From: an uncultured Muribaculaceae bacterium
GTDB taxonomy: Bacteria; Bacteroidota; Bacteroidia; Bacteroidales; Muribaculaceae
Length of the DNA stretch: 64,000 nucleotides
Direction of reading: 5' to 3'
Assembly (NCBI GenBank): GCA_947625935.1
Contig: CANQQE010000004.1
Span: 96,345 to 160,344, forward strand
Shown here one piece after another: positions 34,463 to 44,344 of this stretch; position 1 is the stretch's first letter; each line of letters opens with the position of its first letter. The position numbers and the translations under genes were made by a program. A model generated the notes under the pieces. The model made no database searches and was not told where the DNA came from. It saw only the letters and a program-made list of their open reading frames with translations.

Positions 34463-35356
34463 ATGATTACTCTCAGAAAGGGATTAGTCACGCTTGCCGC
34501 GGGGTTGCTCGCGGTTTTCGGGGCTTTTGTGCCGTCGGCATCGGCGCAGACCCATCAGCTGCGCGACACCGTAGTGAGCGTGTCGACCGTCATCCCGTCG
34601 ACCGCCGACACCATCACGCTGACGACAAAGCGAGTTTCGCCTCCGGTAAAGGTTACCGTCATCCATCCGGCGTGGACTGACTCGGTTGTGCGTTACCCGG
34701 TGGTTTATCTGCTCAACGGTTACGGGGGCGACTACCGCTCGTGGCCTCAGGGCCAGCCGCGCCTGAACGAGCTGGCGCAGGAGAAGGGGATAATCTTCGT
34801 GTGCCCCGACGGCAGGGACAGTTGGTACTGGGACTCGCCGGAGGATCCGAATATGCAGATGGAGTCGCTGATAACGCGGGTGCTCGTGCCGATGATCGAC
34901 GCGAACTATCCGACCATAGCAGACCCGGCGCACCGCGCTATCACGGGACTGTCGATGGGTGGCCACGGCGCGCTGTGGCTCGGAATGCGCCACCCCGACC
35001 TTTTCGGGTCGATGGGAAGCATGAGCGGGGGCGTCAACATCACCCCGTTCCCGAAGAAGTGGAAGATGGAGAAGTGGCTGGGCCCGTATGACGAGAACGT
35101 TGAGCGTTGGGAGGACCACACGGTGATCAACTTAGTGCCCAAGCTCGCGCCGGGTCAGAATATCATAATAGACTGCGGGGTAGACGACTTTTTCGCTGAT
35201 GTCAACAATGAGCTGCACGAGGCGTTGCTGACGAGGAAAATCCCTCATGACTACACTACGCGCCCCGGGAAGCACTCATGGGACTACTGGCGCAACTCGA
35301 TATTGTATCACATCGACTTCTTCAGCGAGGCGTTCCGCAAGGCGTCGGGAAAATGA
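34463..35356 (+). CDS. Secreted esterase D / CE1-like alpha/beta hydrolase
   Basis: A 297-residue exported hydrolase with a signal peptide ending ASAQ. The catalytic triad is visible: Ser164 in GLSMGGHG, Asp241 or Asp242 in CGVDDFF, His271 in GKHSWDYW. This is the esterase-D/feruloyl-esterase (CE1) fold common in glycan-degrading Bacteroidota. It is a single-gene unit between the BspA-type gene and frdCAB. Substrate (sugar ester or arabinoxylan feruloyl group) is inference. Confidence 0.86.
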   Translation: MITLRKGLVTLAAGLLAVFGAFVPSASAQTHQLRDTVVSVSTVIPSTADTITLTTKRVSPPVKVTVIHPAWTDSVVRYPVVYLLNGYGGDYRSWPQGQPRLNELAQEKGIIFVCPDGRDSWYWDSPEDPNMQMESLITRVLVPMIDANYPTIADPAHRAITGLSMGGHGALWLGMRHPDLFGSMGSMSGGVNITPFPKKWKMEKWLGPYDENVERWEDHTVINLVPKLAPGQNIIIDCGVDDFFADVNNELHEALLTRKIPHDYTTRPGKHSWDYWRNSILYHIDFFSEAFRKASGK

Positions 35357-35426
35357 GCCTCCCGGAGCGTCGTCGAGCCGCGGCGAGGGGTAAAATTTCT
35401 ATTTTTAAAGAATTTTTTCCTTAATT

Positions 35427-35458
35427 TTTGCTGCGGCGGTGTTTTTGCACTAATTTTG
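35427..35458 (+). promoter_or_regulatory. Promoter of frdCAB
   Basis: TTTG (35427-35430), 20 bases, TAATTTTG (35451-35458). Predicted start near 35465, leaving a leader of about 69 bases. Confidence 0.78.
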
Positions 35459-35533
35459 CGAGACGTAACGCAATAGCTTTAACGGCCGAAACAACAAGAA
35501 TAACAAATTAATAAATCAAAACTATCATCCTCT

Positions 35534-36403
35534 ATGTGGTTAACTAACTCATCTGTAGGGCGGAAATTCGTCATGGCACTGACCGGCGCGTTCCTTGTCC
35601 TCTTTGTAACGTTTCACGTCCTGATGAATGGCGTGGCCATCTTCTGGCCCGCCGCTTACAACGTCATCTGCGCATTTTTGGGCGCGAACTGGTATGCCCT
35701 TGTCGGCACGCTCGTGCTTGCCGCAGGTTTCCTGCTGCACATCATCTATGCGCTGTGGCTGACAGTACAAAACCGGAAGGCCCGCGGCAACGACCGCTAT
35801 GCTGTGACCTCAAAGCCTAAACAGGTGGAGTGGGCGTCGCAGAATATGCTCGTGCTCGGAATCGTGGTGCTTGCGTTCCTTGTGTTGCACCTGATCCAGT
35901 TCTGGGCCAAGATGCAGCTTGCGGAGATCACGGGCGAGCTTTACACCGGCCCTTGCGGGAACGAGATGCCGCCTGCCGCCGGCACGCTGTTCCTACAGCT
36001 CGCTTTCGGGCAGTGGTGGACCCTGCCGGTGTATATCATCGGTTTCGTAGCATTGTGGTTCCACATGACCCACGGCTTCTGGTCGATGTTCCAGAGCGCG
36101 GGATGGAATAACGGCACATGGCTCCCCCGCCTGAAATGCGTAGGGAACTGGTGGACAACGCTTGTAATCGGTCTGTTTATCGCGGAGGCTGTCGTGTTCA
36201 CGGTGCAGGCTAACAACGAAACCTACCTGAAATGCCCGGCCCTGCAGGAGCAGTATCAGGAGATGATGCTTGAACACAAAGACGCAGTGGTTCCCGGCGT
36301 TGCCGGCGCCTGTGGCGACAAATCGGCTTGTCAGGGCGATTGCGAAAACTGCGAGCAGCCTTGCCAGCAAGAAGAAGTAATCGAAGTAGTAGAATTTAAT
36401 TAA
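35534..36403 (+). CDS. frdC: Fumarate reductase / succinate dehydrogenase cytochrome b subunit
   Basis: A 289-residue membrane anchor with five transmembrane helices and histidines suited to two hemes (TFHVLMNG, LLHIIYALW, VLHLIQFW, FHMTHGFW). It anchors FrdAB and passes electrons between quinol and fumarate. Unusual is the C-terminal tail after the last helix (residues ~240-289), which holds five cysteines, Cys260, 266, 270, 273 and 277 (CX5CX3CX2CX3C), before an acidic end. I do not know such a tail as standard for this family. First gene of frdCAB, 15 bases before frdA. Confidence 0.92.
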   Translation: MWLTNSSVGRKFVMALTGAFLVLFVTFHVLMNGVAIFWPAAYNVICAFLGANWYALVGTLVLAAGFLLHIIYALWLTVQNRKARGNDRYAVTSKPKQVEWASQNMLVLGIVVLAFLVLHLIQFWAKMQLAEITGELYTGPCGNEMPPAAGTLFLQLAFGQWWTLPVYIIGFVALWFHMTHGFWSMFQSAGWNNGTWLPRLKCVGNWWTTLVIGLFIAEAVVFTVQANNETYLKCPALQEQYQEMMLEHKDAVVPGVAGACGDKSACQGDCENCEQPCQQEEVIEVVEFN

Positions 36404-36418
36404 TCCACCTTTCACGAT

Positions 36419-38446
36419 ATGGCAGACATTAAAAAGCTCGATGGGATGATCGATTCGACCCCCATCATGAAGGATTACGCTGACATCGAGTCCTCGAAGC
36501 TCCCCGAATATCAGATAGACTCCAAGATACCCGAAGGTCCCGTAGCTGAAAAGTGGACCAACTATAAGGCACATCAGAAACTTGTGAACCCGGCCAACAA
36601 ACGTAACCTCGACATCATCGTCGTAGGGACCGGCCTCGCGGGCGCGTCGGCAGCGTCGACCCTCGGCGAGATGGGTTTCAACGTGCTCAACTTCTGCATC
36701 CAGGACAGCCCTCGCCGCGCCCACTCAATCGCCGCGCAGGGAGGTATCAACGCAGCCAAGAACTATCAGAACGACGGTGACTCGGTTTACCGCCTGTTCT
36801 ATGACACGGTGAAAGGCGGCGACTTCCGTTCGCGCGAGGCCAACGTGTACCGTCTGGCTGAGGTGTCGAACAACATCATCGACCAGTGCGTGGCTCAGGG
36901 TGTGCCTTTCGCCCGCGAGTACGGCGGCCTGCTGGCCAACCGCTCGTTCGGCGGCGCGCAGGTTTCGCGTACGTTCTACGCCAAGGGCCAGACCGGGCAG
37001 CAGCTTCTGCTCGGTGCATATGCGTCGCTCAACCGTCAGATCCAGAAAGGGTCGGTTAAGTCGTTCAACCGCCGCGAGATGCTCGACGTGGTCATCATCG
37101 ACGGCCGCGCCCGCGGTATCATCGTCCGCAATCTCGTCACCGGCGAGATAGAGCGTTACGCCGCTCACGCCGTGGTGCTCGCCACCGGCGGCTATGGCCG
37201 CACTTTCTTCCTGTCGACCAACGCTATGGGCTGCAACGGCTCTGCCGCTATCCAGGCGTTCAAGAAGGGAGCGTATCTGTCGAACCTCGCGTTCACTCAG
37301 ATTCACCCGACCTGTATCCCCGTGCACGGCGAAGACCAGTCGAAACTTACCCTGATGAGCGAGTCGCTGCGTAACGACGGCCGCATATGGGTTCCGAAGA
37401 AGAAGGAGGACGCCGAGGCTATCCGCGCCGGCAAGAAGAAACCGACCGATATCCCCGACGAGGATCGCGATTTCTATCTGGAGCGTCGTTACCCGGCGTT
37501 CGGTAACCTTTGCCCCCGCGACATCGCGAGCCGCGCGGCCAAAGAGCGTTGCGACGCGGGCTATGGCGTGGGAACGGGCAACGCCGTCTTCCTCGACTTC
37601 AAATATGCCATCAACCGTTTAGGCGCCGACGTGGTCCGCGACCGTTACGGCAACCTATTCGATATGTATCAGATGATCTCGGACGATAACCCCTACGAGA
37701 CCCCGATGATGATCTTCCCCGCCAGCCACTACACAATGGGTGGTATCTGGGTAGACTATGAGTTGCAGACCTCAATCAAGGGGCTGTTCGCCATCGGCGA
37801 GTGCAACTTCTCGGATCACGGTGCCAACCGCCTCGGCGCGTCGGCTCTGATGCAGGGTCTGGCCGACGGTTACTTCGTGCTTCCCTACACAATGCAGAAC
37901 TATCTGAGCGACCAGATCAAGGTGCCTCATTTCAAAACCGATACCAAGGAGTTTGACGAGGCGGAGAAGGGTGTCCGCGCCCGCATCGAGAAGCTGATGA
38001 ACATCAAGGGTAGCAAGTCGCCTGACCAGATTCATAAGCGTTTGGGTCATGTGATGTGGAATCTGGTCGGTATGGGCCGCACGCTCCAAAGCCTTGTTAA
38101 GGCGATAGACGAGCTTGAGGATATCCGCAAGGAGTTCTACAGCGACCTGCGCATCGTTGGCCGCGCCGATGATCTTAACACCGAACTTGAGAAGGCCCTG
38201 CGTCTTGAAGACTTCCTGGTTATGGCCAAGATGATGGCTATAGACGCTCTGCACCGCAACGAGTCGTGTGGCGCGCACTTCCGCGAAGAGTACCAGACCG
38301 CCGACGGCGAGGCTGCCCGTAACGACAAGGATTATATGTATGTGTCATGCTGGAAATACACCGGTGACAATGAGAAGCCCGTGCTGCTCAAAGAGCCGCT
38401 GAAGTATGAGGCAATCCAGGTACAAACCCGTAACTATAAGTCATAA
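36419..38446 (+). CDS. frdA: Fumarate reductase / succinate dehydrogenase flavoprotein subunit
   Basis: A 675-residue flavoprotein. The FAD-binding [17 protein letters not shown] and the flavin-linking His in [14 protein letters not shown] are clear, along with the active-site HPTCIPVHG and RLGASAL regions. In anaerobic Bacteroidales this complex mainly reduces fumarate to succinate at the end of the pckA-fed branch. The two genes flanking it encode its membrane anchor and iron-sulfur partner. The N-terminal ~50 residues before the flavin fold are typical of the group. Confidence 0.96.
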   Translation: MADIKKLDGMIDSTPIMKDYADIESSKLPEYQIDSKIPEGPVAEKWTNYKAHQKLVNPANKRNLDIIVVGTGLAGASAASTLGEMGFNVLNFCIQDSPRRAHSIAAQGGINAAKNYQNDGDSVYRLFYDTVKGGDFRSREANVYRLAEVSNNIIDQCVAQGVPFAREYGGLLANRSFGGAQVSRTFYAKGQTGQQLLLGAYASLNRQIQKGSVKSFNRREMLDVVIIDGRARGIIVRNLVTGEIERYAAHAVVLATGGYGRTFFLSTNAMGCNGSAAIQAFKKGAYLSNLAFTQIHPTCIPVHGEDQSKLTLMSESLRNDGRIWVPKKKEDAEAIRAGKKKPTDIPDEDRDFYLERRYPAFGNLCPRDIASRAAKERCDAGYGVGTGNAVFLDFKYAINRLGADVVRDRYGNLFDMYQMISDDNPYETPMMIFPASHYTMGGIWVDYELQTSIKGLFAIGECNFSDHGANRLGASALMQGLADGYFVLPYTMQNYLSDQIKVPHFKTDTKEFDEAEKGVRARIEKLMNIKGSKSPDQIHKRLGHVMWNLVGMGRTLQSLVKAIDELEDIRKEFYSDLRIVGRADDLNTELEKALRLEDFLVMAKMMAIDALHRNESCGAHFREEYQTADGEAARNDKDYMYVSCWKYTGDNEKPVLLKEPLKYEAIQVQTRNYKS

Positions 38447-38459
38447 GCTCTAACCACGA

Positions 38460-38489
38460 GGGGGCCACAACCCCGCCGTTGCGGCTCCC
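38460..38489 (+). other. Hairpin between frdA and frdB
   Basis: A 12-bp imperfect stem (38460-38471 with 38478-38489) in the 62-base gap, without a T-run. It could set the frdB level by partial stopping or by protecting an mRNA end. Confidence 0.45.
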
Positions 38490-38508
38490 TACCAAATAAC
38501 ACAACAAA

Positions 38509-39264
38509 ATGGAAAAGACAATCAACATAAAATTGAAGATTTGGCGTCAACGTGGTCCCAAAGAGAAAGGCCAGTTCGTCAACTATTCGCTCGATAACGT
38601 GTCAACCGGCAGCAGCTTCCTTGAAATGCTCGATATGCTCAACCAGCAGTTGGTGGAGAAGGGTGAGGAGCCTGTGGTGTTTGACAACGACTGCCGCGAG
38701 GGTATCTGCGGTATGTGCTCACTCTATATCAACGGACATCCCCACGGGCCTGTGCAGGGTATCACTACCTGCCAGCTCCATATGCGCAAGTTCAACGACG
38801 GCGACACCATCACTATCGAGCCTTGGCGTTCGGCAGCATTCCCGGTGATCCGCGACTTGACGGTGGACCGTAACGCATTCGACAAAATCCAGCAGGCCGG
38901 CGGTTACGTTTCGTTTAACTGCGGCGGCGCACAGGATGCCAATTCGCTTCCTATCTCCAAAGAGGTCGCCGATATGGCAATGGACTCGGCTACCTGTATC
39001 GGTTGCGGGGCTTGTGTCGCAGCTTGCAAGAATGGATCGGCCATGCTGTTTGTGAGTGCTAAGGTGAGCCAGTTCGCTCTGCTTCCCCAGGGTCAGGTTG
39101 AGCGCGCCCGCCGCGCCCGCGCTATGGTCAAGAAGATGGATGAGCTCGGTTTCGGTAACTGCACCAATACGGGAGCCTGCGCTGCCGAGTGCCCCAAGAA
39201 TATACCCCTGAGCAACATCGCGCGACTGAACCGCGAGTTTGTGAAGGCTAAGTTCAAAGATTAA
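38509..39264 (+). CDS. frdB: Fumarate reductase / succinate dehydrogenase iron-sulfur subunit
   Basis: A 251-residue protein with the three cluster sets: [2Fe-2S] ligands in [12 protein letters not shown] plus the later TTCQLH Cys, the first tetranuclear set in [14 protein letters not shown], and the last in [14 protein letters not shown]. It carries electrons from the membrane subunit to FrdA. Third gene of frdCAB, ended by a strong terminator. Confidence 0.96.
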   Translation: MEKTINIKLKIWRQRGPKEKGQFVNYSLDNVSTGSSFLEMLDMLNQQLVEKGEEPVVFDNDCREGICGMCSLYINGHPHGPVQGITTCQLHMRKFNDGDTITIEPWRSAAFPVIRDLTVDRNAFDKIQQAGGYVSFNCGGAQDANSLPISKEVADMAMDSATCIGCGACVAACKNGSAMLFVSAKVSQFALLPQGQVERARRARAMVKKMDELGFGNCTNTGACAAECPKNIPLSNIARLNREFVKAKFKD

Positions 39265-39282
39265 TCCTTTAGAGGAATAAGC

Positions 39283-39333
39283 AAAAAAGATAATGAGGGA
39301 GAGCCGCTGCGGCTCTCCCTCATTATCTTTTTT
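39283..39333 (+). terminator. Strong terminator of frdCAB
   Basis: Arms 39283-39307 and 39309-39333 are perfectly complementary (inner pairs must open to make the loop), ending in a T7 run. The A-run on the left allows use on the minus strand too, for the convergent envelope operon. Confidence 0.9.
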
Positions 39334-39359
39334 TCGCAGGGTGAGTCTTTTGATAATCT

Positions 39360-39848
39360 TTATGGAGTTGATAATGGTCGTGTGGGGGCGATTGCTGCTG
39401 AGTCGGCAACGGCGGTGATGTCGTAGGGCGCGGCGACCGAGCGCGGTTGTTTGCTCAGGCGGTAGTAGAATGACTGCTGCGTGTCCCACGACGGGAATGA
39501 GAGTTGCCGCGTCTGGCCGGGCGGTATTTCGGTTCCAATCCACACTGACCGCCGATGGAGTTGCCTTCCCCGGATGTCGAGGTAGGTGATGGTGAGCCTG
39601 ATGGATTTTACGGACAGGCTGTCGGGGGAGGCGTTGGTGGCGAAAATCGTTTCGCGGCGTGAGCGCAGCGGTTTGTCGTAACCTGCGAGACGGATATCGG
39701 CGGGGCGTAACGACACCATGCTGTCGGGGTTTATGGACGCTTCGATTTTATCGGTTTGCAGCGGTCGGCGGGTGGTGCGCTGTTTTCTTGCGGATGCCGC
39801 CGTCAACGCAACAGTGGCAATCGCCAGTATAAATGGGAGCTTTCTCAT
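39360..39848 (-). CDS. Exported protein, last gene of the DUF3078 operon
   Basis: A 162-residue exported protein. The start at ATG 39848 (MRKLPFILAIA) gives a signal peptide and overlaps the preceding stop by four bases; the longer open frame to 39974 lies inside the upstream gene. The mature part looks like a single Ig-like beta-sandwich (NASPDSLSVKSIRLTITYLD, LSFPSWDTQQSFYYRLSKQ). I recognise no family. Coupled translation with its neighbour suggests a shared envelope function. Confidence 0.75.
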   Translation of the reverse strand: MRKLPFILAIATVALTAASARKQRTTRRPLQTDKIEASINPDSMVSLRPADIRLAGYDKPLRSRRETIFATNASPDSLSVKSIRLTITYLDIRGRQLHRRSVWIGTEIPPGQTRQLSFPSWDTQQSFYYRLSKQPRSVAAPYDITAVADSAAIAPTRPLSTP

Positions 39849-40444
39849 AGATGCCGGGGTGATGAGGCTGATTTTTGAGACCGCGGGTGGAGCCTTACCA
39901 TGCCGTCGGTCCCCTTGGGCCGCTCGTCGATGGCACTGACTGAATAACGAAACATATATGGCACCATGCGCCATAGGTTGAACCTGACACCTTGTCGATA
40001 GTGGGATAGCGACAGCCGGTCGTCATCGGACAGCGTGATGATGAATCCGGCGGGTGATTGCAGCTTTCCGTCGACTGATTTGGTGTAGATGAGGGAGTCG
40101 AATTTGCGAGCGTCGGCAGTCGACACGGCGCGTCCCATCAGTGTGCCGGGCGCGACGGAACGGTCGGGCATGGAGACGGCGGTGATGCGGTAGGTGGCCG
40201 TGGATTTGCGCGTTGTTGACGGCTCGCGTTCGATAGCTACGACAGCACCGTCGGCGGTCAATTCCCATAAGCCTTCGACGGGGTCGAGCGTTTGGCGCGA
40301 CATTTTAGCGGAAATAGAATCGACCAGCCCGTAACCCGGAGATACGGTCGAGGTAGCCGGTAGTCGGACTGACGGTTGCGCCGCACAGACAGCCACGGCG
40401 ATGAGGGAGGCTAACGATAAAGTGGTGAAGCGGAGAGAGGTCAT
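39845..40444 (-). CDS. Exported protein, middle gene of the DUF3078 operon
   Basis: A 199-residue exported protein with a signal peptide (ATG 40444, MTSLRFTTLSLASL; the frame upstream overlaps the previous gene). Residues ~50-160 contain LWELTADGAVVAIEREPS and RITAVSMPDRSVAPGTLMG, which read as a small beta-rich domain; the C-terminus is Arg/Ser-rich. No family recognised. Starts 14 bases after the DUF3078 gene and overlaps the next gene by four bases. Confidence 0.75.
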   Translation of the reverse strand: MTSLRFTTLSLASLIAVAVCAAQPSVRLPATSTVSPGYGLVDSISAKMSRQTLDPVEGLWELTADGAVVAIEREPSTTRKSTATYRITAVSMPDRSVAPGTLMGRAVSTADARKFDSLIYTKSVDGKLQSPAGFIITLSDDDRLSLSHYRQGVRFNLWRMVPYMFRYSVSAIDERPKGTDGMVRLHPRSQKSASSPRHL

Positions 40445-40458
40445 TGTCGGTTGGATTG

Positions 40459-41862
40459 TTAGACGGTGCTGAATTTGTATGAGAAACCGAAGCTCAAAAT
40501 CTCTTTCAACTGCCATTTGTGCCAACTGCAATCCTCTCGCCGGGGGGTGGAGGAGTCGTAGCGCGCGTGGATGTAGATTTGAGTGGAGATGTAGCGGTTG
40601 ACCGAGAAATCAAATGTGTTTTCCCAGTCGCCTTGAATGTAGGAGTAGTCGGTAAAGACAAATAGCCGAGAGGTGTATGTGATGTTGCGCGTCAGTTTCC
40701 AGAGCAGTTTTGCCTCGGCGTTGGAACCATACTGGCTCACCGCCGAGTGGCCTTTTTTGATGCCATAGGCTGTTTCGTCGAGCCGTGAGTTGGTACAGGT
40801 CTTTAGATTGTAGGACAGTGGCGCTATGGATGCGTCAAATGTCAGTCTCTTGTCGGTTGAGACATAGTTGTAGGACATACCGAGACCGATGTTCAGCTCT
40901 CCCGGGGATAGGAATGCGGCTTTGAGGTCGTTTGTGTTGCTTTTGTAGCCGTTGAACAACTGGGTCTTGAACATGACTGTCACGGAGTAGAACCATCGTC
41001 GTGCGGCTTTCACGCCGAATTTGCTGTTGATCTGCAGCAGGTCTTCGCTGATGCTGTAGGATCTAATAGAGTCGTCGGGAGCGCTGTTCATGCCCAGTTT
41101 GTACTGGATTGTGTTGTCAAACATCAGGTTTGGGTGGAATGCTTGGTTGAGTTTGACGTTGTAGACCAGGTTGGCAATCATGTTGAGGTTGTTGTTGCCT
41201 CCTTGATACCAGTTGGGCGAAATATAGGCTTGAGAGAATTGAGCGGAGCCGTTGAAGCTGTGGAGCCAGTTGCGTTGTATGACATCGGCCTGCGGCACTT
41301 CATCGACGAGCTTGTTTTTGTCGACGGGGACTTCCTCGATGACTATGATGGCTTTCGACGGGTCTATGACGGCTCTGTATTGCTTCGGCGGCTCTGGTAG
41401 CCATCGCTCGTTGTATTTCACCAAATGCGGGTTGGCTATCATGTAGTTTTGTCTCATTTCCCACATCTGTCGCGCGAGTGAAAGTTGGTCGTCGGCCCAT
41501 TTTGTCGGTGACGGCTTGACCTGACGGAACCCTTCTGTCATCGCAGAGTCGGTAGCGGCAGAATCGGTCTTGACGATAAACGACATTCTTCGGGGCTGAA
41601 GGGCGAGAGGCCGCAGCGAGTCGAGCAGAACGTAACGGTCGTAAACTGCCGGAAAAAAGAAGTAAGATGGGAATCTCATGCTTGAGACATCGAGCGTTGA
41701 GTCAATGGCCAAGGTGTCGGCACTGATGGTGGCGTTGACGCGGTTTTGCGTGCGCGATTTCCATTGCACCCTGGGGGCGGCCTGTAATGTGGCGACGGCG
41801 CATAAGGCCATGGCGGCGATGATAACCGTCAGCCACAGCGGGCGTAAATTACTCGTTGACAT
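40459..41862 (-). CDS. DUF3078 outer-membrane barrel protein
   Basis: A 467-residue exported protein whose C-terminal ~270 residues match DUF3078, a Bacteroidota outer-membrane beta-barrel family (GSAQFSQAYISPNWYQGGNNNLNM is split here between its start and its conserved WYQGG). The end SFGFSYKFSTV is a typical last barrel strand. I start at ATG 41862 because the ATG at 41883 lies before the predicted transcript start. It leads a three-gene envelope operon. Confidence 0.83.
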   Translation of the reverse strand: MSTSNLRPLWLTVIIAAMALCAVATLQAAPRVQWKSRTQNRVNATISADTLAIDSTLDVSSMRFPSYFFFPAVYDRYVLLDSLRPLALQPRRMSFIVKTDSAATDSAMTEGFRQVKPSPTKWADDQLSLARQMWEMRQNYMIANPHLVKYNERWLPEPPKQYRAVIDPSKAIIVIEEVPVDKNKLVDEVPQADVIQRNWLHSFNGSAQFSQAYISPNWYQGGNNNLNMIANLVYNVKLNQAFHPNLMFDNTIQYKLGMNSAPDDSIRSYSISEDLLQINSKFGVKAARRWFYSVTVMFKTQLFNGYKSNTNDLKAAFLSPGELNIGLGMSYNYVSTDKRLTFDASIAPLSYNLKTCTNSRLDETAYGIKKGHSAVSQYGSNAEAKLLWKLTRNITYTSRLFVFTDYSYIQGDWENTFDFSVNRYISTQIYIHARYDSSTPRREDCSWHKWQLKEILSFGFSYKFSTV

Positions 41863-41887
41863 TCTGACCCTTTTTGCTCTCATGCCG

Positions 41888-41919
41888 CGAAATTAGTCAA
41901 TCGCCGTCAACCGCGCAAA
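41888..41919 (-). promoter_or_regulatory. Promoter of the DUF3078 operon
   Basis: On the minus strand TTTG (41916-41919), 20 bases, TAATTTCG (41888-41895). Start near 41880 decides the start codon at 41862. Confidence 0.65.
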
Positions 41920-41943
41920 TCTCCAGTGGCAAGTTTGATGACT

Positions 41944-43461
41944 TCAATCAAACAGTGATTGCTGAAGTACTTGTGGGGTAGGAGATTTTGTCGGGTCATA
42001 GTCGCTTTCATCAAACACGCCTGTTGCGACTATGCTCTCTGCCAATTGTGATATCAGGGTTACAGCCACGGAATTGCCGATAAGTTTCATCCATCGCGGA
42101 CGAGATTCAGGCAAAATGAAATTTTTAGGGAATCCTTGTATAATGCAGGCTTCCTCTTTGGATATCAAACGATATTTTTTTGTTTTATACACTTTTTCGA
42201 GGAAGTTCCGGCGGTATTCTTCAGAAGTTGCGCCGTGTATGTCTATCTCAGAAATATAGTCGTTTGTGTCACTTGCGACGAGTGTGGGGTAAAGTTTTGA
42301 GGATGGCAGGAATATACGGTTAATTCCATTAAGTCCAGTGCTGATTTTCGTGTTTTTGAAGTCATATCTTATTTCAACGCATTCAGCTAACCCTAATTCA
42401 GCTAATTGATTTAATAGAGATGTGACGTTGATTTTTCTAATCTTGAAATCGCGGATGAGTTTGAGTTCGTCAATATTTGCGTTTTTTGAATTTAAATTAT
42501 TTAAGATGTCGATTCCGTCAATATCAATATTTTCGATGCGGCTTTTGATTATATATCTGTATTTTTCTTCTTTAAGGATTCCTTTAGTTACCAGTCCATT
42601 CAGGTCTTCAATGGAAATGGAAGAATCCAGCTCTTTAAAATGCTGTAACGCCATCGGGTTTCCGTCTAAAGGCCCGTAACATCTTTTTCTTCTGTTCTGC
42701 AACAATAGATTGCAAATCATTTTTTCTTTGTCGGATGTTTCAACCAAATCCCATGAATGGATAGTTGTTTCACCTCCTCTTAAATCATTGAACAAGAAAT
42801 AGTCGTTTCTTCCGTCGGAGTTTACCGAAATGCTCTGCCCGACACCATGTTTGTGGTTAATCTGGCATTTATCAACGGGAGTCCCCGATAAAATGCCGTT
42901 TAATGTTGCGTTGCCTTTCTTTTCTTGCGGAAGAGAGAATCTGTCGTGATAAATTTTTTCCCTAAACCCAATGATGTAAATGCGAATGCGGTTCTGTGGT
43001 ACGCCATAGTCGTAGGCGTTTAACAGGAAGAAGCTGGCATGGTAGCCGGCATTCTTGATTCGCTCCATTATGTAATTAAGAGCTTCTTTGTTTCTTGGGT
43101 CGGCAAGCCCTTTGACATTTTCAAATATAAATGCTTTTGGCTTTGATTGATTCAAAAGAAACAGTGCATCATTCCAGAGTTGCCCGCGGGAGTCGTCAAA
43201 CCCTAAATTTCTCCCGGCGATTGACCAACTTTGGCAAGGAACTCCTCCGGTCAGGAAATCATGATCCGGCAATTCTCTTAGCTTGGTAATATCTCCAAGG
43301 TTGGAGTCGGGGGATTCGTTGTAGTTCTTACAGTAACTTGCAATCGCATCGGATGCGATTTCGCTGAATCCAACGCATCGGCCACCATTTTTTTCTAATG
43401 CCAGCCTGAAACCACCTATTCCCGCAAATAAATCAATGAAGGAGAATTTAGGCTTATTCAT
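41944..43461 (-). CDS. DNA (cytosine-5) methyltransferase
   Basis: A 505-residue C5 methyltransferase. Motif I FIDLFAGIGGFR, motif IV with catalytic Cys76 in GGVPCQSWS, motif VI ENVKG, motif VIII QNRIRIYIIG and motif X GNSVAV near the end are all intact. The region between motifs VIII and IX is large (~250 residues) and holds the target recognition part. It overlaps the endonuclease gene by four bases (ATGA), so it is the protective partner of a type II system. Sequence is AT-richer than the flanks, fitting horizontal transfer. Confidence 0.93.
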   Translation of the reverse strand: MNKPKFSFIDLFAGIGGFRLALEKNGGRCVGFSEIASDAIASYCKNYNESPDSNLGDITKLRELPDHDFLTGGVPCQSWSIAGRNLGFDDSRGQLWNDALFLLNQSKPKAFIFENVKGLADPRNKEALNYIMERIKNAGYHASFFLLNAYDYGVPQNRIRIYIIGFREKIYHDRFSLPQEKKGNATLNGILSGTPVDKCQINHKHGVGQSISVNSDGRNDYFLFNDLRGGETTIHSWDLVETSDKEKMICNLLLQNRRKRCYGPLDGNPMALQHFKELDSSISIEDLNGLVTKGILKEEKYRYIIKSRIENIDIDGIDILNNLNSKNANIDELKLIRDFKIRKINVTSLLNQLAELGLAECVEIRYDFKNTKISTGLNGINRIFLPSSKLYPTLVASDTNDYISEIDIHGATSEEYRRNFLEKVYKTKKYRLISKEEACIIQGFPKNFILPESRPRWMKLIGNSVAVTLISQLAESIVATGVFDESDYDPTKSPTPQVLQQSLFD

Positions 43462-44291
43462 TTCAAATTATTATTTACGACTTCCTCAACCGGGATGATA
43501 TGCAGGTAATCGCGATATATTAATTCTTTGTACTTGGATCCGAGTGAGTTAATCTCGTTTATGAAATTCTGATAGGTTCCTTCTCCTCCTAAAAATTCCC
43601 ATAGCTCATCTCCAATGAGTATGCTTTTGTCGGTGGAGATGTCAAACCATTTCTTGGGGTAGCTCCAAGCATAGTCGCTCTTTTTGCCGTACGGGTTGTA
43701 GACTAATGCGAAGTAAGCCTGTTCAACAGGCCGATTTTCCATAGCCATCAGTTTCAGCATTTTCTCTTTGCTAACTTTGGCCTGGTCGCTATTGGGCAGA
43801 GGCGCTTTTAGCTCGAAAGCATATTTTTTATGATTCTTGATGTCCTCCGCAAGTAGGTCGCAGATTACAGTGGTCGGAATAGGTTCGCCACCGCCCTTCA
43901 ATACATATGCTAAGTCATCGTCCCAATTGGGTTTCCTTTTCTTTTGCCCTTTGGTTGCGTGGTCTTCAGCGTTAAGAATCTCTTGGATGCGTTTGAGCCG
44001 TTCATCCAATATATTTCCTTCAACAGATGCTTGTAGCGAAGCTTTTCCTAAGTGTGACGATGCTACTATATGGGCTAATCGTTCCCATGCTGACCCAAAT
44101 GGTGTGACAAAACGTCTTTCAAAGTGTGAGCCTTTGAAAATCTCATCCGGGACCAATGCGGCGTATAACGGCTTTTTCGCATGGTGTTCTTCGGGAATGA
44201 ACGGATCTGTAACCAGTACTTTATTCATCACAGAATCCATCAATTCGGTGATTACCTTTGCTATTCCTTTAGAAACTAAATTGTTGTCCAT
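43458..44291 (-). CDS. TdeIII-family type II restriction endonuclease
   Basis: A 277-residue endonuclease. Family signatures are FERRFVTPFGSAWE, KRKPNWDDDL, FELKAPLPNSDQ, YFALVYNPYGKKSDYAWSY and GGEGTYQNF. Asp145, Glu160 and Lys162 give a PD-(D/E)xK centre. As I recall, TdeIII-type enzymes cut at GGNCC; this specificity is not proven for this protein. I start at ATG 44291 (MDNNLVSKG); the longer frame upstream would precede the transcript start. Encoded first, with the methyltransferase second, an order that requires tight control on entry to a new host. Confidence 0.87.
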   Translation of the reverse strand: MDNNLVSKGIAKVITELMDSVMNKVLVTDPFIPEEHHAKKPLYAALVPDEIFKGSHFERRFVTPFGSAWERLAHIVASSHLGKASLQASVEGNILDERLKRIQEILNAEDHATKGQKKRKPNWDDDLAYVLKGGGEPIPTTVICDLLAEDIKNHKKYAFELKAPLPNSDQAKVSKEKMLKLMAMENRPVEQAYFALVYNPYGKKSDYAWSYPKKWFDISTDKSILIGDELWEFLGGEGTYQNFINEINSLGSKYKELIYRDYLHIIPVEEVVNNNLK

Positions 44292-44344
44292 CTCTGTCTG
44301 ATAGGGATTATTAATGGGATGAAATTTGCGGGACCAAGCCACTG

